Positions 58,270 through 64,000 of a DNA stretch of 64,000 bases are shown here, piece by piece. The stretch covers positions 1-64,000 of the forward strand of contig WEDG01003337.1 in assembly GCA_017591395.1 (NCBI GenBank), in the 5' to 3' direction. Numbering within the stretch: position 1 is the stretch's first letter; the number at the start of each line of letters is the position of its first letter. The notes under the pieces are model-generated. The model was not told the origin of the DNA and did no database searches. It saw only the letters and a list, made by a program, of their open reading frames with translations. The position numbers and the translations under genes were made by a program. The DNA comes from Schistocephalus solidus (lineage: Eukaryota > Platyhelminthes > Cestoda > Diphyllobothriidea > Diphyllobothriidae).

Positions 58270-60240
58270 GTATTTGTATTTTGAAGGGTTAGCGGCAGAG
58301 GCCCTGATTATCCTATTTATTTACAATATTTCGTGCACATACAATATTTTCGCGCGTCTCCCGACCCGAGTGGGTGACATCAGAAATAAAAGGGAACCCC
58401 AAAAAGAAAAGGAGACTGTGGAGAACTTATGCAAGTTATCAACAATCTGCACCCTTTTTCGTGTTAAGGAAAGAGTGAAATCGGTGCGAGAATCTTGGGA
58501 GGAAATAAAGATCAATCTTTGGCTCAAAAATAGTCAAAAGAATGCCAGGAAACTCGCAAAGGTTCTCTGCCTATGTGAATAAACCAAAACGACATCAGCG
58601 TTCCTTTTCTTGTCTAAAAGACAATTGGGGAAACAAGCTAACCGATAACTTAGATAAAACCAACCTCATTCAGTTTATCTACGTCCGTGTATACCGAGGA
58701 GCCATTTTTTGAGGTGGAAGAACACAAAAGTATTGCCACACTAACAGATACAATAAGCCCGGTGTCTTTCACAACAGCCGCAGTAAGGAAAACTCTGAGA
58801 TAGCTACAGCCCACTAAATCACCTGGTCCGGATGGCATATCTGCAAAAGTTCGGAATGAACTCGCTGACCAACTGGCCTCTACACTCTCCAAGATCTTTG
58901 AAAGTTTGATGGAGGAGGGGGCTGTGCGTACGAATTGAAAGCTAGCCAACATAACCCCAATCGATAAAGGGGAATAGAAAACCTCGTCAAATAGCTTCAG
59001 CTCATTGTGTCTCACAATTATTTGATGAAAATTAATGGAGAAAATGATCAAAACCGAACCTATGAGACATAGTGAAAAAAAGAACTTCCTAAGTTCAAAC
59101 CAACATGAATTTAGAAGCCGTCGATCCTGCCTCACTTACCTGCTCAAATCCATGGAAAGCTGGACGAAATTGGTAGAAATTGGTTTGTTAATCGATGCTG
59201 TCTATATAAACTTCAGCAAAGTCTTTGTTAACGTTCCACACAGATGGGTGATATAAAAACTGAATCAACTGGGTGTGACTGGTAACCTACTCAAAAGGTT
59301 GGCCGACTTCCTCACCGACAGGCGTTAGCGTGTTTATATTGGTGACGACAAGTCTCTTGGGGAAACCATTAATAGTTGGGGTTCCGCATGGGAGCGTTCC
59401 AGGCCCTATTCTGTTTCTAATATACGTCAACGAATGTTTTGATTGTCTGATAGACAAGAAAGACGTATTCACCGATGATCTGATGTTATTGAATTCGATC
59501 AAAAAGCCGGAAGATGCGCAGAGCTTACAAAATAATTTGGACCGCTTTCGATATTGGTGTGATGAGTGGCTACTTACCCTTAATTTTTTAGCAAAGGCCA
59601 AGTCAAGTGACTCTGGTCTATGTATAGCGGGGTGACGAGGTTTTAATATCAGTACTTCATCGGCAGTCACCAACTCCAGCAGGTAAACGAGCTAAGAAAC
59701 TTGGGTGTGTGGATGACGCCCAGTCTCAAACTCATCTCACTGGTCCAAGATAGCAAAAAAGTATGTGTAATCTGGGAAAGATCGGGAGATCTTTCGTTAA
59801 CTTTGACAAAGAGTATTTTGGTCGCGTGGTTTGAACATTTTTCCGGCCAGTTTTCGAATACTGCGTTCAGGCGTGAGGCCCCTGTATAAGGCAATATAAT
59901 ACTCTGTTGCATAAAGTTCAACGAAGGGCAACGAATCTAGTTAGTGGATTGGAGCCCCTATGGTCTTCAAACTCGTCAACGGAGTTAATTGCGCTCTTCA
60001 AATGGCCAATGTTCTTGAATTGGCAAAAATAATAAATCGCCAAGTTCCCTAATACAAGCTGAAGACAAATCGCGCCGAACTTTAAGTGCGGGCCACATTC
60101 TTTTCCCATCGGACGACTAAAGAATAGAACAAACTGGCTACTTCACTTGTTCTGGCTGAAAGCGTCGTGATGTTTAAAAGAAGCCTTGAGGTAATTTACT
60201 TGACCAATATATAATAATTCGACATTAATGACTGATCTAA
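58270..60240 (+). mobile_element. CR1-like LINE reverse transcriptase, decayed
   Basis: Pre-RT region (RVGDIRNKREP, an ENWKKLAK-like NARKLAK block), then KSPGPDGISAKVRNEL at 58810-58860, LSSNQHEFRSRRSCLTYLL (59086-59145), a FSKVFVNVPH motif, VGVPHGSVPGPILFLIYVN (59375-59430), a decayed active-site region (FTDDLMLLN), and NLDRFRYWCDEWLLTLN. A C-terminal part continues in other frames to ESVVMFKRSLE near 60170. Many stops. It is defective. Confidence 0.85.
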
Positions 60241-60261
60241 TGTATGCATATCGCTATGTAA

Positions 60262-61045
60262 CTCGACAGTTCGATCGTAGATTATGACGAGGTCCACCGT
60301 ATACTCCACGGAAGGTTGGTGCAGGGACGGTGACTTGCACGTGATTTAGTTTAAAGTGATAGTAGACTTGCGATGCATCTACCGCACTATCTACTCCTCC
60401 CCCAAATGAGCCCGTTGTCATGACAGAGTCAAGAAGACCTGAGATGGGAGAGAGCGCAGGTAGCTGGCATGGCCAGAGCCGCCCCTGGGCGGACTATCAC
60501 ACCTGGTTCGGATCCCACGGAGTGGGGGTGCCATAAAGGCCACATTAAGAAGGAGCCATTGCAGCCTGACTCTCAGTTCGCCAGTCAGCCACTAGACACA
60601 AAACACACATTGGGCTGACCACGTGGTCCGATTTATCCCGTCAGTTGGCAACCTTCCAAGCCACGGCTTTTAGCGCACCTTGATTTTTTCAAGCACGTCA
60701 GTTTTTTTCTAGTGAGGAAATTGCGCTGAGCTATCGACCTCACTCTCCCTTCAACCCCAAAATTAGACCGCCGTCCGAGCCGGTCAGTTGCCTGATGTGG
60801 GAGTGGGCGCATTGACTGACGGGTCAGCGTACCCGTCTTCGCGCGCCACAGCACGACCTGGCCCGCATAACGCACACACCAGGATTCACTTAATCAGGGT
60901 ATATGGAGGAGCCATCGCCGTCCGACTCCCAGTTCACTGCTCAGCCACTCAACATACACAACGCATATACTGGGCCGGCGGCGGAATTGCTGTAAGCGTC
61001 AGATTGGCAGCCTTCCAAGCCACGAATTCTAGGAAACCGTGATAC
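60262..61045 (-). repeat. SINE-like family S, single long composite copy
   Basis: The full long variant, inverted. The 3' terminus is at 60262 (ACAGTTCGATCGTAG inverted), with the common block, head 2 (60540-60680), the middle (60700-60830) and head 1 up to AGGAAACCGTGA near 61040. The outer end CTAGGAAACCGTGA also occurs near 50200-50215. It is directly followed by ATC/ATG repeats. Confidence 0.75.
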
Positions 61046-61048
61046 TGA

Positions 61049-61066
61049 GGTATCATCATCATCATC

Positions 61067-61106
<40 letters not shown>

Positions 61107-61151
61107 GGATGAGGATGATGATGGATGATGATGATGATGATGGTGATGATC

Positions 61152-61205
<54 letters not shown>

Positions 61206-61343
61206 GTGTAAATCTGACCGGGGGTGTGGGGTGCCTAAGTTGGGGTGGCGCCACGAATGGCATTTGGTCGCTCCATTATCCGTACGGGTGGTGAATATAC
61301 GGTGGCACTCTGGCACGGTGCTTTGCGCACAATAGATTTACAC

Positions 61344-61395
<52 letters not shown>

Positions 61396-61457
61396 GCTCA
61401 TCATGATCATTCATCATCATCACTAATCATCATCATCATCATCGTCATGATGATGAT
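61049..61457. repeat. Trinucleotide palindrome: (ATG)n arm, 137-bp loop, (CAT)n arm
   Basis: 61049-61206 is mostly ATG units, 61343-61457 mostly CAT units. The loop ends are inverse too (ATGGTGTAAATCT at 61202 and AGATTTACACCAT at 61333). The whole can fold into one long hairpin. The His/Met/Asp-run ORFs are artefacts. Confidence 0.9.
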
Positions 61458-62084
61458 ATTCGATGTACTGTTTCGAAATGATGACTGAAGCCAATGACCC
61501 GCTTGCCCGCCGGCAGATGATATGCCCTCAATGATGGCTATTGAGTAGTACGCTGACTTCCATCATCCGCCATATCCCCATCAACGACCGACGCCTTCGG
61601 GGTTGAAGTGAATCGTCTTCAGCATTTCCTCGCCAAACGACGTCTTTGAAAAATCGAAAAGATGCAAATGACTGATGCCTGTTGGATAAATCGGACCGTG
61701 ATCATGTTTATCTGGCTGACGCTGACGAAGTCGGCTATCAACAATCAATGACTTCCCGTGAGGATCGAACGAAACGATGATGATCACCATGCCAGCACTG
61801 CGCTCGAACAACTTCTTGTTTCTGTCTGTTTAACAGTCATTGATGATGATATCGCAATCTTCGCCTCGCAAACCGCGTGCTGAAGTCATCTGCGCAACCT
61901 TTCAATGATACCGATGGACCTCAGGCATCCACGATTCGATCGATTCTTCAAATATCTACATTAATATCGAAGATCCGGCTCTATATTGATGATAATTACC
62001 TCGAACTTCTTCTCGTGCGAAATAACCGATTCTTCTGTTAACACCCAGTCGTCGATGAAAAATGTGACATAAACATTTATATTT
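61458..62084. other. Stretch of unusual base texture, nothing recognised
   Basis: Rich in CGAT/TCGA/GATCG words. A 76-codon minus-strand ORF at 61581-61811 has no motif I recognise. Confidence 0.4.
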
Positions 62085-62315
62085 CGGCTTGTGATAAATG
62101 CCAATTCAGGGCATTGATATTGAAAACTGATAACCTCGTTGACGGACCCCAGCCAGCAGAACTCCGGTATCCACCAACTGCGCCCTTCGTTGAACTTTAT
62201 GCGGCAATCAACCCTTATTCGCGCAGCAGTATTCAAAACTGGCAATATTTATTTAAAATACTCTTTCGATAAAGTTAACGAAAGATCTTCGATCTTCCCC
62301 ACGCTCGCTGAACCG
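62085..62315 (-). mobile_element. CR1-like LINE fragment, inverted relative to the 58-60 kb copy
   Basis: The inverse matches 59775-60010: shared AAGATC…GATCTTTCGTTAACTTT, GAGTATTTT, GCCAGTTTT(C)GAATACTGC and GCATAAAGTTCAACGAAGGG. It corresponds to the region C-terminal of the RT active site. It is a short relic. Confidence 0.65.
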
Positions 62316-64000
62316 ATGAGGATGGTTTGAACTTTGGGCGTCTCCAACTGGACCTATGCTGAGTTGGTGACTGCAAACAATGCGATATTGGAAACCTCGT
62401 GTCGCCATATATAGACCGAGTCACCGATGACTGTAAAACAACTGCTCTCGAAAACGTTTATAGTATCTTTCCGGCTTTGATCGGTCAATAAACGTCGAAT
62501 CGTCGACCAGTGCGATAATAAATCGAACGTCGATTGATCTCGTAAACGGAAGATAATTGCTGCGTAACGAAATTCAATCGGTTTCCCCGAAATACCGGCT
62601 CTGGCTGCGCTTTCGTGATCGATATCGACATTTGATGAGTTACCGGTCGCACCCGTTGTTCGGTTTATCGCGAATCTGTGATGGTGATCAACAAAGTACA
62701 GTTTCATATGGGCGGCATCGATTAATTCAAACCAGTGCTACAATTTCAGTCCCGATATGGTTTGGTGAAGACGAGATCGTCACCTAAATTATCGGGCCGG
62801 TTTGAACTTAAGTGTTTTTTCGCCATATTCTCCATGGATTCGGTTTTATTCACTATCACTAAATCGAAATGATGCCCCGTGAACACAATATCGACTTCGG
62901 TATTTGACGGGTGCCGACCGCGTCGGTGAGTGTTGACTTGCATTCCTCGCTCCACATCAGCTTTTCAGATCGGAGAAGACGCTTCCGATTGATCATCTCC
63001 GAGAACTTTAAGGTATCCGGTCAGATCGTGGGCGGTTTTACTTACGGCTTTATTGTGTTTACCGAGCACCATTGTCTGATCGGCTCGACGACGATACGAC
63101 CGTTCTTTCCACTCAAAAGGCTATGACCATAAATTCTCCGCAATGAATAGGCGATATGAGGTTGGACGTTGACTTCGTTTTCCCAATTAAACTTTTTGGA
63201 TGAAAGATTTGTGATCATTCGTTTTGGTTTATTCACGTAGACAGAAGGAACGGCACGCGTATTCTTTGACCGGAACAGATCTTCTCCCCGAATTCTTCGC
63301 GCCGATACATGCTTTCACCGGCGCAGACGCCGTGTCACCCGCTTTCGGTCGACGAACTGCCATTACGTCGCGCAATGTTAATGATAACTGGGACCGATCG
63401 GACATCATAACCTAATGCGAAGATGATTTGACGATATTCGGTGTAATCATCGGTCCGCTCTCCGCTTCCATCAATCGGCTGGCTGACACCTATAACGCCT
63501 GCTGATCGCGATACCTTGTCTTTGAAATTCAATCCCGGCGTCGATTGATACCGGAAATTCCTGCCATGTCGGAGAAATCAATTCTTCTTCTTTAGGTCGA
63601 TGGTTAACATTATTCAGTGGCTATGAACGGGCCGGAATTTCATAATGAAGTCGCTGTTTCTCTGAACACCAGTCGATAGATTGAACGTTCTGTCTCGTCT
63701 GTGAACGTATTCAATAACTTTTGACTGGGCACGTGATCTTTCGATCAGACCGTCGTTCTTCGACCGATCGCTTTTGATATTGATGGTATATTGCATCGGA
63801 GATCGCGTGTTTTGATGATACTTCTTTCGTTTGGTCGCTGTTGCCGAATCATAAACCGAAACCAGACTGTTGAGTTTAGTAGCAAAGGTGAGTACTTGTT
63901 TTGAGTTCGTGAAGGTTGATGAAAAGTTGCGAAAAACCATCGCTGGCGTAACGAAGACGCGAACATTCGATACGAAAGGGTGGTTGTTCAAATTGACGAC
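62316..64000. other. Right-end stretch of unusual composition, no gene assigned
   Basis: CpG and GATC/TCGA-rich text unlike the rest of the window, with many overlapping 60-125 codon ORFs. The longest is minus 63614-63991. It has a Met start but no motif I recognise. It could be an unfamiliar element, ancient coding debris or assembled foreign sequence. Confidence 0.35.

Noticed and set aside
61065..61316. Histidine-, aspartate- and methionine-run ORFs
   Set aside because: Artefacts of the ATG/CAT repeat palindrome.

Overview
This is a eukaryotic, repeat-dense window. One single-copy gene is recognisable: a DYRK1-class (DYRK1A/minibrain-like) protein kinase on the minus strand. Five exons can be placed between about 34.1 kb and 3.05 kb. 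Joined, they stay in frame across every splice junction and encode the whole kinase core. The 5' end lies above 34.1 kb and was not located. The 3' end is provisional. Four introns of 4.0, 18.6, 4.3 and 2.3 kb account for about 29 kb of the window.

Nearly everything else is mobile-element debris. There are four non-LTR (LINE) families: an RTE-like element whose ORF runs on into C2H2 zinc fingers, a second element with an NYAIDWIL reverse-transcriptase block, a CR1/Rex-like element at 36-38.5 kb, and a CR1-like element at 58-60 kb. Penelope-like (GIY-YIG) retroelements appear several times. Two further families are a tRNA-derived SINE, partly in a 305-bp tandem array, and a SINE-like family without an obvious tRNA head. 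There are also inverted-repeat elements with telomere-like CCTAA/TTAGGG tracts, a long foldback palindrome, and large AT and CAT/ATG microsatellites.

The mix of RTE, CR1 and Penelope elements, the long retroelement-filled introns and the divergent DYRK kinase suggest a flatworm. From memory of similar element proteins I favour a diphyllobothriidean tapeworm (Spirometra/Schistocephalus type); this is inference and no search was possible.

Layout. 0-3 kb: Penelope remnant, SINE-like copy, AT-rich DNA. 3-34 kb: DYRK exons, with a zinc-finger RTE copy in intron 4 (3.9-5.3 kb), a telomere-like-tract element and a LINE fragment in intron 3 (6-10 kb), and in intron 2 (10.8-29.4 kb) the SINE array, a nearly intact Penelope ORF and two more zinc-finger RTE copies. 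34-46 kb: LINE, 543 bp of CAT repeat, foldback palindrome. 46-50 kb: the most complete zinc-finger RTE copy. 50-61 kb: composite SINE-like dimer, inverted repeat pair, Penelope remnant, CR1-like LINE. 61-64 kb: trinucleotide palindrome, then DNA that looks compositionally different and holds little I can identify.

The best candidate for something undescribed is the RTE-like LINE with C-terminal C2H2 fingers (four copies and two loose finger fragments). Next are the telomere-like-tract inverted-repeat family and the recurring Penelope remnants bounded by inverted repeats.
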